A stretch of 64,000 bases of DNA, taken from contig NC_091126.1 in NCBI RefSeq assembly GCF_040183065.1, positions 138,731,204-138,795,203 of the forward strand, given 5' to 3'. This DNA comes from Periplaneta americana (lineage: Eukaryota; Arthropoda; Insecta; Blattodea; Blattidae). The translations under genes were made by a program, and so were the position numbers. Under the pieces are notes generated by a model. The model did not search any database. It was not told where the DNA came from and saw only the letters and a program-made list of their open reading frames with translations. Shown here piece by piece: positions 32,950 to 44,229 of this stretch; the first letter of the stretch is position 1, and every line of letters starts with the position of its first letter.

Positions 32950-33080
32950 CTTCATCGGGGCGCAACTATGCCATGTCAATTCTACTACCTGATGGGAACG
33001 GGGCGCAACTGTGCCCCCAAAACAGGAACCCTTTTTATCTGCTGCATCTTACCTGACCGTGGGGCGCAACTATGCCCTGC
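32950..33080 (-). repeat. GGCGCAACTATGCC minisatellite, inverted block
   Basis: Three copies of GGGGCGCAACT(A/G)TGCC, each the complement of the core at 32085-32235, with intervening TTCTACTACCTGATGGG-type spacers. Together the two blocks form a long imperfect inverted pair about 0.7 kb apart. Confidence 0.75.
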
Positions 33081-34681
33081 CCTCTACGACATGCATAGGC
33101 TACAGTGGGACTATTCTTCACGGGATAGCTATTACTGGCTGGTGTTTATCAATCGCATGGTGAATCGACAAACAGTTTGTGGGATTCAGGCATAGGCAGA
33201 TGTATTTTTCCTGCTACACTGCCACTAAAACTGTACTCCTGCATCTCATGAGTGTTACGATTGATAATGGGTCTGATCGACGGGCGAAAAGGCAAATGAC
33301 AAACCAGCAACTATAAGGGATTTATGATAAGAGTGAGTGAAAATACTTCCAACATTATGCAATATCGGCTGAAATATAACTGTCGATGAGAAACTGGTGG
33401 ATTTTTGAGGACGTTGTCCATTCAAAAAATGTCCCAAGTAAGCCCGCCTAGTATGTGATAAAGATATGAACAAATTGCGAGAATGCTAGTTCTTAAGCTT
33501 TGAAAACTTAAGTCTACACAGGAAAACTAACTGCGGCAGCACGTGAGAAAAATCAATGCCTGCGGGTTGTCATGGAGCTGACGTACAAGGTAAGAAGACA
33601 AAATGTTGTGACAATTTTTTTACATAGAATATGTTGGGTCAATCACTTGTCAAAAGAAATGTTACAATGTTGGGGACAGAGAGAAAAAACAAGACTGAGC
33701 TCCCTAATATATCAAGGAAAGAAGACGTACACAACTCAAAATTCTATTTCACGAAAGACACGACAGTAGTATATTACATTCCGAAGAAGGATAACAGCGT
33801 CATACTGGTGAGCACAATGCATAGGGATAAGGAAATAAGCCAGAGAGAATTTAAACCAGAAATGATACTTGACTACAATGTGAGAAAAGGACAGTTGATA
33901 ATCAGGGCCAGCTTGTTTCCACAAAAAGAGAAAAAAAATGTTGGTCAGTAATTTTCTTTTACAATATGGTTGACATTACTGTCTACAATGCTATTGTACT
34001 TTGGAAACAAACCAATCCAGAGTGGAAAATAAATATTTTTCTTGATTTTTCTTACAAGAAAAATATTCCTGGAGGGACGTGGAAGACTTCTGATTACTCT
34101 ATACATTGAAGTTAGACAACAGCTGCCACGAAATGGATAAACAATAATTGTTATTGTGAGAAGCATATAAACAAGGGACCAATCTGTACTACAGAATAGT
34201 AGCTGCAATCAAACCTGCAAACGTGCAAGATGCAAATTATGTAAGTTGCGACAATCAAACTCCTATCATATTTTCAACTTGTAAGCAAGATATTTTTAAA
34301 GATCTTGTTAATTATTACTGTTAAAAATTGTAAAACTAATGTATTATCAATATTTTGTATTTAATGTTACATTACATTATATTTAATTCTGTGTCAAACT
34401 GAAGTAAAAAGTAATATATTATCAGTGTTTTGTGTTCAGAATAAATATTCACTATAATTTGCTTGTTCATTGTTTGGTACTTTTAAGACTTGTATAATCG
34501 CTGTTTAATAATAATTTCCTTACTGTATTAATATAATAAAAATACCTGGCTGACTAGTGTCGAGGTGGTGTCCCCCATTTTCATACATAATATAGAACAG
34601 ACACACATTCTAAACAAGGACAACAATAAAAAGTCAGACAACATCATTTACTGACACAGATACATGTACAATATACCAGTA

Positions 34682-35340
34682 GGGTCAAAAAGTAACCGAA
34701 CATAAGTTGATAACTTTGTTGTGGATGACATGTAACCATTACACAACACCACCTTCAAAGTACACCCCTGGGCAGTGACATACTTCTGCCAGCGTCTATA
34801 TCATTTCTCTAAATATTCCTGCAGCCCATCTTCGGTCACTTTCCGCAGAGCGTACGTCGCATGAGTTTTCACCTATTCGTCTGAAGCAAACCGCCGTTCC
34901 TTGAGTAGGGATTTTACCTTTGGAAATAGATATAAATTTGCTGAAGCAAGATCTGGAGAATATGGTGGCTGTGGAAAGACAGGTATTTTGTGTTGTGCGA
35001 GGAATTCGCTCACTAAGAGCAACCGATGTGCTGTGGTATTATCATGATGAACAATCTAATTCTGTCCTTGCCACAAATTGGGTCTTTTTCGTCGAACTGC
35101 ATCACGAAGACGTCTAAGAATTGCAACATGCGTCTCCTTACTGACAGTTCGATCCTCAGGAATGAACTCGAATTGTACCAGTCCCTGGATCTCGAAGAAC
35201 AATTCAAGCATTACTTTCCTTTTTGAACGGTCGGTACACTTAGTCTGTACCCCTGGAGAGTAGGCCACATACCACACAGAACAGGCAGAGAAGTTGCCTA
35301 CGGAGCATGGTGTTGCCTCCCGAACTTCTAGTACTTTCTG
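34682..35340 (-). pseudogene. mariner-like transposase remnant
   Basis: Cut-and-paste DDD transposase of the Tc1/mariner superfamily, read on the minus strand. VMLELFFEIQGLVQFEFIPE and LRRLRDAVRRKRPNLW lie at 35080-35240. A stop then precedes IVHHDNTTAHRLLLVSEFLA with the second catalytic Asp, then PPYSPDLASANLYLFPKVKS, where the usual third Asp (APSD/APAD) is Asn. A stop follows RRFASDE, and the frame runs to KLSTYVRLLFDP. The 3' terminus GGGTCAAAAAGTAACC at 34682 is preceded by TA. The N-terminal half is missing. Inactive. Confidence 0.85.
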
Positions 35341-37085
35341 ACTCTATTAGTATTAATACTATACAAAGGAAACAAAAGACAGACTGAAAACCTATATACT
35401 TATTTTCTGTCACTTTTGATGTGCTTCACGCGAGGGAAATTAATTCAGAATAAATGTGAGTGATTTCAATGTTAAGTTTCTCGGAAAATAATTAAAAGGC
35501 AAGTGAAGAAATCGTGAAGAATTCTATACTTCACAATTCAGTAGAGTAAACAATACACAAAGCTAAGAGTAAAGAAGAATTATTATTCCTAATTATCCCC
35601 AACATAAAAAAGAATACATCGTTCATTCAAAGAAATAGCTGGCAAAATATATTCGCGACTATTACCACTCGAAATATTGAGCTATATATGATGTAACGTG
35701 CTCGGATAATGTTCAGATCTGTCATCCGACAGTGAAATGCGATAAACATAAATAGCGGATCGACTGCATGACATTCAACTGTCAATTTCACAACTATTTC
35801 AGGAACAACGAGGGATCTTTTTTTCCTCGATGAAGTATCGGAAGTTCATATAAAGAGAAAGGATAGTTTTATAGGATATTTAATAGCGAAGTTTATCTCG
35901 AGTAGGCAGATTTCGCAATGGCGAGGGAAAACTTGTTATATGTAATCCATCAGGGACTCAACCCAGCACAATTTGCGATCTGAATTGACGTCAGTACCCT
36001 CTGAATTTTGATCTACCGAAGTCAACTAGATTTAGTTCATCTTTTCACCGAATCAATTCGGAGCAGCGGGATTTAACTCTTATGATGCAAGTTGTATTCC
36101 CATAGACGTTACTTAGAATCATTGAGTCGGAGTGTGTCGGCAGTGATCCGATAGGAATGATGGATAGAAATGTGGTCAATCTAACAATTTAAAACGGATA
36201 TTACGTATAACCATTATTTACAGGAATTTTTAGTGTTATGACATTAATATTATTATTGAACTATAAAATTGTCTTTTGTATACTATATTTAAAATTCAAG
36301 TCGGAGATAAGTAGATATATTAGCAACATTTTTTTCAATGAGTCAGTAATCTGATGTTGGCAAACGTGTTAAACATGAATATTAAAGACACAATACGTTG
36401 ATGTGAGCAGATCGAGTAGTAGAGGGATATGTTTTCAATGGTTTTCAGTTTAATGTTCAAACATTATACACATAAAGATATGTCGAAGCAAAACCGTAGA
36501 GTCAAGTAGGGTTAATATGAGAAAGTAAAAACTCGGACTAATTTTACACAGACTTTAAAATGTACCGAAGTTTCACTTTGAAAATTTTAATAACTGTGAT
36601 TATGTAAATACGTTTTATGCCCTTTAAGGACCAGTACTGAACAAAGTTTAATGAAATCTTTATCAGCCTCATAAATGTATTAAAAGAAATGGCAGTTTAG
36701 TTTCTTGAAAAAGTTTTAGTCTAAAACTCGGATACTTTTGTTATTGTTCTTATAAATAAAGGTTTCTCTAAAATCCAATGCACGGGTCTTCTGACCGTAC
36801 GTGCTTTGTACCTGAAACAAGTCCTACTTTGTAGGTTTCATCCCCCACCTATGATTATATCCAAGAACTCTCTAAAAATACATATATTAAAATGCAATTG
36901 CACACAAAACATATTATATAATATATCCTAACCTAAAACAGACATAAAAGTGTATACTTGGGTAGATACTATTATCCCTTGCTCAATTTGCGTTACAAAC
37001 TTCAACAGCTGAAGTTGTAATCTTTCTCACCTTCAAGAGGAACAAGCCAATCTTGTGTTCGTATTCTCTATTCCCCATGAGGTCA
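35341..37085. other. No recognised gene
   Basis: AT-rich, several short frames, no motifs recognised. No inverted repeat pair stood out. Confidence 0.4.
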
Positions 37086-37089
37086 AGGC

Positions 37090-37720
37090 ATGCAAGCGAA
37101 CTCCTATTCTGACTTAGCATCGAGGGTGGTAGATATTATCTCCGTACATGTTCCAGTTCGAAACACTCTAATAAAATATGTTTATGGGAGTCCTTTTCTC
37201 TGCAAATCGGACTAAGGCGCTCTCCTTCGTTGACAATTTTATTACCCTTCCATGCCCCCAATCTTAGCGACGTTAAACCTGCTCTGCTGTCTTTGTTACA
37301 AGACGTTATGTAGTCACCCCTCCCCCAGTTAAGCATGAGATCTGATTGTAAATGTAGTGAGGACTTTTCGGATCATTGGAGCTCAATCTCTTGACTCTCG
37401 ATATCAATTAATCGCATCTTCACATTACGCCATACATTCCTTCTGTTATTCTCCCACACTCATCCCATTCCTATGTGAAGCAGCCCTCTGCAGTTTATAA
37501 ACTCACCCCTTTTCCCAACCCTCTCTTTGTTGAACTTTGTAGCAAATCGACCGTGGAAGCGACTGATCCCCAAATATAACCAGTATTTTATCACCCTTAC
37601 TTTCATATGAATTGCTTCGTTTTGAAGCCCAAACTCCTTTAGCACTCCGCAATTAGCTGTGCTTCTGCCAATTCCAAGTATTCGTTACAGGAAGTCCGTT
37701 TGTACCTTATTTAGTTTTCC
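37090..37720 (-). pseudogene. LINE G C-terminal remnant with zinc-knuckle-like end
   Basis: The minus strand gives LQNEAIHMKVRVIKYWLYLG (37560-37640), then, after shifts, RAGLTSLRLGAWKGNK and ICREKDSHKHILLECFE (37145-37290). The C-x2-C/H-x-C-like arrangement near a LINE C-terminus is common. No reverse transcriptase core is present. Distinct from LINE A, B and C. Confidence 0.6.
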
Positions 37721-38158
37721 CGCATTTGCCCAACCCCAAAGAACATTCTTTTTTATTTCCTTTTACTCAGTATGGTGTGAATTTCATTGCTCTTTAAAGA
37801 AGAGCTGTGAACAGTCTAGCAGTGATTAATGTATGAATGAGAAGGGCTATTGAGATACGCTAAAGTACTGTTTTGATATTACGTTCACGTACAATAAAAT
37901 AAATTGAAAAAAGTTTATCTATTTTCTAATTTAATGTAGTTTATTACATCTTAGGGGTACCTATTTCTTTATTTTTCAGCTCTTGAGGCATGTTTCAATT
38001 AGCATGTTGGAATCTACAATACAGTAGACCTATAATTTAAAAAAAATACATATAGACATATTTTTACTTATTTTCCTAACAATTTTAGCTTAATAGTCAT
38101 TCGTCCTACTGCTAAAAGTTAATGCAACTTTTGAAAATATATTAATCATTATTTTAAA
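37721..38158. other. No recognised gene
   Basis: AT-rich with an A run near 38040. Nothing supported. Confidence 0.4.
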
Positions 38159-38160
38159 AA

Positions 38161-38425
38161 GTCCACACCTGTGGAGTAACGATTAGCGCGACTGGCCGCG
38201 AAACCAGATGGCCCGGGTTCGATTCCCGGTCGGGGCAAGTTATCTGGTTGAGGTTTTTTTCCAGGGTTTTCCCTCAACTCGGTATGAGCAAATGCTGGGT
38301 AACTTTCGGTGCTGGACCCCGGATTCATTTCACTGGCATTATCACCTTCATCTCATTCAGACGTTAAATAACCTAAGATGTTGATAAAGCGTCGTAAAAT
38401 AACCTACGAAAATTAAAAAAAAAAT
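38161..38425 (+). mobile_element. SINE family S2, full length
   Basis: tRNA head with GTCCACACCTGTGGAGTAAC, GACTGGCCGCGAAACCAG (anticodon-arm-like stem) and a perfect B box GGTTCGATTCCC. Then TTATCTGGTTGAGG, AAATGCTGGGTAACTTTCGG, and the tail GACGTTAAATAACC and GATAAAGCGTCGTAAAATAA before an A-rich end. It is a pol III transcribed, LINE-dependent element type. Confidence 0.9.
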
Positions 38426-38429
38426 TAAA

Positions 38430-39008
38430 AACGTACTTCATTTCATTTTATCAATATAAATTGTATCATAATTTTCCCAATCTATTTCCTTACATAAAAA
38501 AATGATTTGGACATACAGCAATTTTCTAGCATTGGCAGTAAGTGTCAAGTTTCAATAAATTGTATAAAATCATTATGGGAAAAAGAGGTCTTAACAAAAG
38601 CTGCTAAATCTTAGTCAAATTTAATGTGATTTCAACGAACTTTTATAGGTGATACAATAAGAATCTGTGTGTATCACAATAGCCTTACTTCGTTGCTCTG
38701 TATAGGTATGTCCAGATTTATAGCAATGTATCAGAATAACCTTGTAGGTGTGTCACAATAACCAACACAGGGCTATTATATTACACTAATTTTGTTTTAA
38801 TATGATTCATTATTACAAATAAAAATAAATTTAACTCCAAATCCTTGATATATGTCTAAAGTAGAATATGACTTCATTTTCTTCAATTTGTATATGCTTT
38901 GATAGAAAAATTGCAGCAAAACACAAATTATTTTTTGTTTCATAATAACCTTACTTAACACTATGTGGTATTCATTTTGTGGTTAAACATATCATTTTAA
39001 CTGATAAA
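38430..39008. other. No recognised gene
   Basis: AT-rich. Nothing supported. Confidence 0.4.
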
Positions 39009-39011
39009 CAT

Positions 39012-39250
39012 ACACCGGCGTAGCTCAGACAATAGCGCATTTGCCTACGGATCCGGAGTTGGGCTCGAGCGTGAGTTCGATTACCTGGTGGGATTCTTTA
39101 CAATGTTTTCCACAACCTTCAGCCGAATTTCAGCCGATATGTGGCGAATCCTCGGTCTCATCTCGCCAAGTAGGTACAATTTTGCTATCACCAGTTCCTT
39201 CAACGCTATCGAACGCAGTAGTGGATACAGCGTCGTTATAAACCGAGTAA
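39012..39250 (+). mobile_element. SINE related to S1, diverged
   Basis: CACCGGCGTAGCTCAGACAA (A box) and GTGAGTTCGATTACC (B box), followed by S1-like ATGTGGCGAATCCTCGGTCT, CATCTCGCCAAG and GGATACAGCGTCGTTATAAA. It is more diverged than the copies at 20501 and 25479. Confidence 0.75.
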
Positions 39251-39254
39251 GAGT

Positions 39255-40885
39255 GTAAACTGGTAAACCATTACGGTATTTTGAGGAGTAATATGAAAAA
39301 TGCTAGTAAAATTTTTGTTTTTAAAATGGATACCTGTAATACCGATCGGGCTGTGCAATAGGGTGGAGTGAATCTATACATGAAATTGTTTTTTATCTGT
39401 TTTCTAAATGTAAATGTTGAAAAACTCTGTATTTTCACTTAACTTAGGAATGTGAAAAATATGGAGTTTCTATATTTAATTTTCTAAGTGTCCCAATGGC
39501 TTTGAAGTTTCTTAAAATTGTTATATTATTGCCTCTTTATATATTCGTTCTATTCTTTTGTTTTTCATTATATAGCTACAGAAATGCTGTAAAATCTAAT
39601 ATTTACACTTTATTTGGAAGATTCTAAATTGGGGTTGTCAATATGCAGTACTTTTTGAGGGGCTCCAAAGAGACAAAATATACAGGCCTAGTATTTTACA
39701 TAAAATATGACAAAAATTCCATTTCGGCCCAATTATTTTTTAGTTAGAGTTTATTCTTGTTTTCTTTTTCATTACTTTCTGAGTGGTAACTAAATCAACA
39801 AGTCCAATTATCATCTTTATTTCTGTTCTTCGCTCTAGTAAAACATTCTTTCTTGTTTTGGACAGGGCGGTCTTTATCACAATTAGACCCACAGTATTAT
39901 TTTTGTGTATTTGCAACTGCATATATCAAATAGTTTGTTTGCTTTAGCTTTGAATTTTGCAACGTTGTTATTTTAGTTGTCACTATGTCGTTTCTTACAA
40001 AGCTTCATTAAGTTTGTGTATTGATCATGATAAGCACGAATCAGTTGTAATATTCTTGTATGACTGACTTTCGTAATATAAACCTTTACGTAGATTTCCT
40101 TAGTTTTGACAGAAACTCTTTCTGAAATCTCTCCGACTGTAGATTCTTTTGATTTGAAGTCAGATTTTAATTCATTTTTAGCCCATAGATAATATTTCAC
40201 TACGATATGTTAGGTACGTAATTGTGATGGGTTCAGCCCCTCTAGCATTGCGAATACAGGGTACAAGCTCAGATTTATTGTACTAATTAAATATATTCTG
40301 ATTTAAATACCTTGCAACATAGGAAGAATGAATTTACATTAATTTTATTACATTAATTATATAATACTTAAGAGTTTTGTGATTATTCCCAATTTTCTTA
40401 TAAATTGAGGTTTTTGTGACACTTCAAGATGAAACAACAGGGAAGTAAAAATATGCGAAGTATTGTAACATGTTCCTGGTATCCTGTTCAGATTAAATCA
40501 CTGGAGAAACTTCCCTCGCTAAAAAATCTGAACCTCAAAATGCAAAAATTTCAAAATATAATGCGCTTGGGACACCTCTAAATATTAATCTAGAAAAAAT
40601 ATATTTTGCATTGTTCTTTATGATATCACCCCACAACTTTTTCCTGGTATTACATTTCGATTCCATATAATTCATATTTTCACTCCAACCTACTGTGCAA
40701 TATGAGTTGTAGCAAGATTTTTGACAGCATTGGCTTGCTTTAAGATCGCTTCAATAGCCCTCGAAATTAGGCTATACATTGAGTTGGAGGTCTTTTTACT
40801 TTATTTGTCTATTACTCAGGATATTCTCTCTGATGAGTCGCCTTATACGTCTCGTCCCAAAAAGTGAACACCAACGATGCCGGCA
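39255..40885. other. No recognised gene
   Basis: AT-rich. A frame at 39973-40200 (minus) has no known motif. No repeat pair recognised. Confidence 0.4.
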
Positions 40886-40895
40886 CAGACATTAA

Positions 40896-41782
40896 GGGGA
40901 GAGGATAGTATTTTTGGTGAAAAATGAGTACTTTTCAAAAAAAAAATCTTTAAAATACTCTGTGATATGTGTGGAATTCACAGCATAACATTTTGGGGGT
41001 ATTTGTGCCCTTATCGGATGTTCAGTCGCCATTTTTAAACTTCCTGCGTTATGGATTTCAAAATCACTCGCCCACTTTTATTGTTGTCTCCGGTAAATTA
41101 AATTTTCAATTTTTTTTCTTTAAAATACCCTTTGATATGTGTGGAATGCATTGCATAACATTTTGTGGGTATTTGTGTCCTTATGGTATGTTGAGACGTC
41201 ATTTTTAAACTTTCTGTGCTATGGATTTTTAAATCACACGCCCCCTTTTATCGGTTTCCAGTAACTTTCTTTTTTTTTTTGCTACATTGCCAGCAGAAAT
41301 AAATATAATTTCTGAACTATTAAAGATAGGGCCTACATGCATGAAATTTAGAACACACATTCTTTAGACTATTAGGAAATTTTCTCTGAAGCAGAATTTT
41401 GTTAATTGACTTCATTTTAAAAATACGTCCGTTTGTTTGCAAGAAATGAAATCAGAAAATTGTTATTAAATTTTAATTGTTTATTTTACAAACGTAGGAA
41501 CTAATATCAAAATTCTGTTACAGACAGTTTGTAGAACATGCCTTTGCAAGTACATTGCAAAAATTGTTTGAATCTATCTTTAAAAACCGTTTAGATATAT
41601 CGGTTTCAGTACAATCCTGCATTGTTATATATATATATTTTTTTTCAAATTTGGGTCCCCAAATATTTTTTTTCCAAAATATTTTATTTGCTTGAGTTTC
41701 CACAGCAATGAGCTCTCTACATAAAAAAATTAATATTTTACACCAAATAGGAAAAAAGTTTTAAAAACACCATCCTTTCCCC
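40896..41782. mobile_element. TIR element flanked by TTAA with internal tandem repeat
   Basis: GGGGAGAGGATAGTATTTTT on the left and the complement of AAAAACACCATCCTTTCCCC on the right form ~22-bp ends. TTAA lies outside each (40892-40895, 41783-41786). The interior has two 170-bp tandem units (see next entry) and no transposase. TTAA could mean piggyBac-type mobilisation. A TA duplication with an AAGGGG terminus fits the bases equally well. Confidence 0.65.
40947..41290 (+). repeat. 170-bp tandem repeat, two units
   Basis: TCTTTAAAATAC(T/C)C recurs at 40947 and 41117. Each unit contains TGATATGTGTGGAAT, CATAACATTTTG and CGCC(C/A)-type ends, about 80-85% identical by eye. Confined within the TIR element. 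Confidence 0.8.
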
Positions 41783-41787
41783 TTAAG

Positions 41788-41968
41788 AGAGAACCTCTAT
41801 TGGACAGGATTTTTTCCGAGATCTTCCCACACAACTGGAATGTGTAAGCCAGATAATCACACGACCATTCCTCAGACTCATATCTCCAAATACTATCTCG
41901 CTATCACCATTTCCATCGATGCTAGACAACCTCACACTTGTTACAGCGTCGTTAAATAACCGAATAAA
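41788..41968 (+). mobile_element. SINE S1 3' portion
   Basis: TTTTTTCCGAGATCTTCCC, CCAGATAATCACACGACC, TATCTCGCTATCACCATTTC and ACAGCGTCGTTAAATAACCG are the middle and tail of S1. The tRNA head is missing. Confidence 0.75.
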
Positions 41969-41969
41969 T

Positions 41970-43185
41970 ACATATCACTAACTATGGAAACTCGGAGGCT
42001 TAAAACTTAACTGCATTGCGTTTTGCGAGAGAGAATAATGCAAACGTGTTTTGACCATTAATGAAAGGCCGCTCGGACGCCCGATAAAGCAAATACAATT
42101 ATTGTTCCGCGAAACAAACATAGGATTTTATGCAAATATCTGCGGTTTCGTCTAATGAAAGTACATAACACGTTGCTATTGTGGAATTCGTATTGCAAGT
42201 ATAAAAATGGATGTCAGGTCTCTGCGTACGACATCATCATCCTATGACATTCTCTCTATTTAGATAACATGCTATAAAAGTGCGTCACCAACTCCGTATA
42301 ATCAGTCTCAGGAAACGAGTGCATAATAAATTCATATCTCTGAAAATGACAATCTCAGATAAAAGGAAAAGTGTACATAGTAGCGTTTAAAAATGTTTCG
42401 AAACATATCACTGTCATCGCCATACAGTCGTACTCTGCAGATTCGATTACACGACAAGGAGTATAGTGACAGGTACAAGGTTCTATTCAGAGTTTTCTGC
42501 AAAGAGTGCAGCAAATAACTAATGTAAAATATAAATAGAAGTAATCCAGTTGAAATCAATTTGGCTTACAAGGGAACTGTCAATGTGCTCGTGTCCAAAC
42601 TTCACTTCAAACTTGGCACATTTTTTTATTTCCAAAGAAGATAGATATACATATTAAAAATAGCCGTCATACAATCTTCATCATAATCCTTCATGAAACT
42701 TAGACCAGGTGCATAGTGGTCCAAATCACTAATCTAGCGGGACAAAAAATATTTTTGCCACCCTTGAAGATGTAAGTGAAAATGGTTCAGTATTACTCTG
42801 CACATTTCGCCCTATCATGATTCAGTTTTTAAACAAGAGTAATCTAAAATAATAATGTGTGGAAGAGCCTCAAATTTGAACTTTTAGATGCTGACTTAGC
42901 GTCTGGCGTCAAACTGTTAATGTCATTGTGAGATTAATTAATGGCTACAAGAAAGGGTGAACGAGAGGAAGCGCCCACTCCATTTGGATTTTAAAGATAA
43001 ATATATATGCAATTTTTCGGACTAATAATTTTACATATACTGATAGCTATTGTATGCGTCTGTGATTTTAACTAGTATTCATTAGGAGGAACATTCAATT
43101 ATTATTTTTATTTTAGAACTTTAAACAGATTTCAAAAAAATAAGCATCCGAAAATATCGATAAAATAATTATTATATACAGTTCA
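41970..43185. other. Unassigned interval with one promoter-like site
   Basis: Only the site at 42273-42306 stands out. No downstream coding exon was recognised, and the frames at 42332-42559 (minus) lack motifs. Confidence 0.4.
42273..42306 (+). promoter_or_regulatory. Candidate pol II core promoter (TATA + Inr)
   Basis: TATAAAAG at 42273-42280 is followed by the arthropod initiator pentamer TCAGT at 42302-42306, placing the presumptive A(+1) 31 bases after the first T of the TATA box. That spacing is the canonical one. No convincing gene follows: the first ATG (42345) opens only 14 codons. It may be chance or the promoter of a decayed or spliced gene. Confidence 0.35.
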
Positions 43186-43189
43186 AAAC

Positions 43190-43990
43190 ATACAGAAGTG
43201 AGTCTGCCTGGAGAGAAATAAAAAATAGGCTGCAGCCGCCAAATTGCTCTTCAAGGAACGACCACTCATATAAATTGAGGGAAAGAAGATAGAAGACGGA
43301 CACTGGAAAGTTTTCTTTTCTTAATCGTACTATCAGGGACTGGAATGCTTTCCCTTTAGACTTACTAAAGGCTTTACCAATAACCAAAAATGTATTCAAA
43401 AATAGGCTTAAGGACTATACTAATAGACGGTAGTATATTATGCACACTATTTATAGGGTGTAATTGATGTTTTGTGATTTGAAGTGTTGTACCAGTGAAG
43501 AAGTGTGTTATGTCAGTGAAGTATGTTGTGTCAGTGAAGTGTGTTTGTGTCAGTGAAGTTTCATAGTTTCTAGTGGTAGTGCAAACTATTTGAACCGTGA
43601 AATGTTTTAGAAATGTTAGTGAAATCAGGTTACTATCAGTGAAATGTGTCGTAGTTCCAGTGCAGTGAGTGAGTTGACAGTGAAATGAGTACAGTGCTGA
43701 AAGGTACTTGTGCATGTATGAACACATCATACTCGTGGGTTTTAGTTCGAACTCAGGGTTAAGACACAAATTAGATTTACTTTGAGTGTTATTTTTAGTG
43801 ATTGTTCCTCATTTAATTTAGGATGCTCCTCGTTAATATTATTGTACTATTGTTATTATTTATTATTATTAATTATTATAAATTTTTATTATTAGTGTTA
43901 TTATTATTAAATTATTGTTACTTTTTATTATTAATTGTAAGTATTTACCACTGCCACCGGGTATTTACCTATTTTCAGTGTGAATACACA
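43190..43990 (+). mobile_element. LINE I 3' end
   Basis: The plus strand reads RQKTDTGKFSFLNRTIRDWN and LLKALPITKNVFKNRLKDY (43260-43425), a typical LINE C-terminus. It is followed by a 3' UTR of repeated GTCAGTGAAGTGTGTTGTG phrases (43480-43700) and a degenerate (TTA)n region at 43840-43935. 5'-truncated. The minus frame 43374-43769 is an artefact of the repeated phrases. Confidence 0.7.
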
Positions 43991-44229
43991 CATTTTACAG
44001 AAATGTAAGGGCTATAAGATGTTATAAATCGGAAAGTTCGTCACTTGCGTCTTTTTAAGATATCTGTCGTTTCTTCCAAGGCGATTAACTAGACTATTAC
44101 AGTTTTACTAAGTCATACTACTTTTGACCTATAAAACGGTAAGAAAGGATATATTTCAACCAATCATGGCTGTTTATAGCTACAATTTTATCACTTTCGC
44201 AGAATTTCTTTGCTTTTATAACTAACCTA

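Larger units (their letters stand above)
31714..33127 (-). mobile_element. (GAA)n-tailed retroelement insertion in piggyBac
   Basis: On the minus strand its 3' end is a (GAA)n run (plus-strand TTC repeats 31714-31743). Just before it lies a degenerate LINE C-terminus (RRLDEVEEDVIAAGVGGW, LWRSIVGAVKAG). Further on are minisatellites at 32085-32235, 32665-32880 and 32950-33080 and a SINE tail fragment at 32400-32460. Only the outer limits are firm, from the 13-bp duplication. The interior is likely composite. Confidence 0.7.
30656..34324 (+). pseudogene. piggyBac-like transposase, fossil, split by two insertions
   Basis: piggyBac transposases excise and insert DNA at TTAA. The pieces in order are: 30656-30860, MTKRYLSQN start and an acidic N-terminus; 31437-31713, TSGPIRYA and EVYIGLLLLA; 33128-33330, LLLAGVYQSHGESTNSLW and GRCIFPATLPLK; 33360-33560, ITVDEKLVDF (first catalytic Asp region), GRCPFKK and VYTGK; 33571-33951, MLGTERKNKTELP, KFYFTKDTTVVYYIPKK and ILDYNVRKG; 33960-34324, MVDITVYNAIVLWKQTNPEW and a Cys-containing C-terminus ending at TAA 34322. 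Several stops and frameshifts are present, and the NVTCDNFF-type second catalytic segment is eroded to NVVTIFL. Joined length fits a full-size protein. Dead. Confidence 0.85.

Noticed and set aside
38161..38236. Functional tRNA gene with a perfect B box
   Set aside because: Followed by the S2 SINE body and tail and repeated at 14892-15152. The cloverleaf is incomplete.
43374..43769. 131-codon minus frame
   Set aside because: It is the reverse of the GTCAGTGAAG-rich 3' UTR of LINE I. The low-complexity Thr/His/Phe composition is produced by the repeat.
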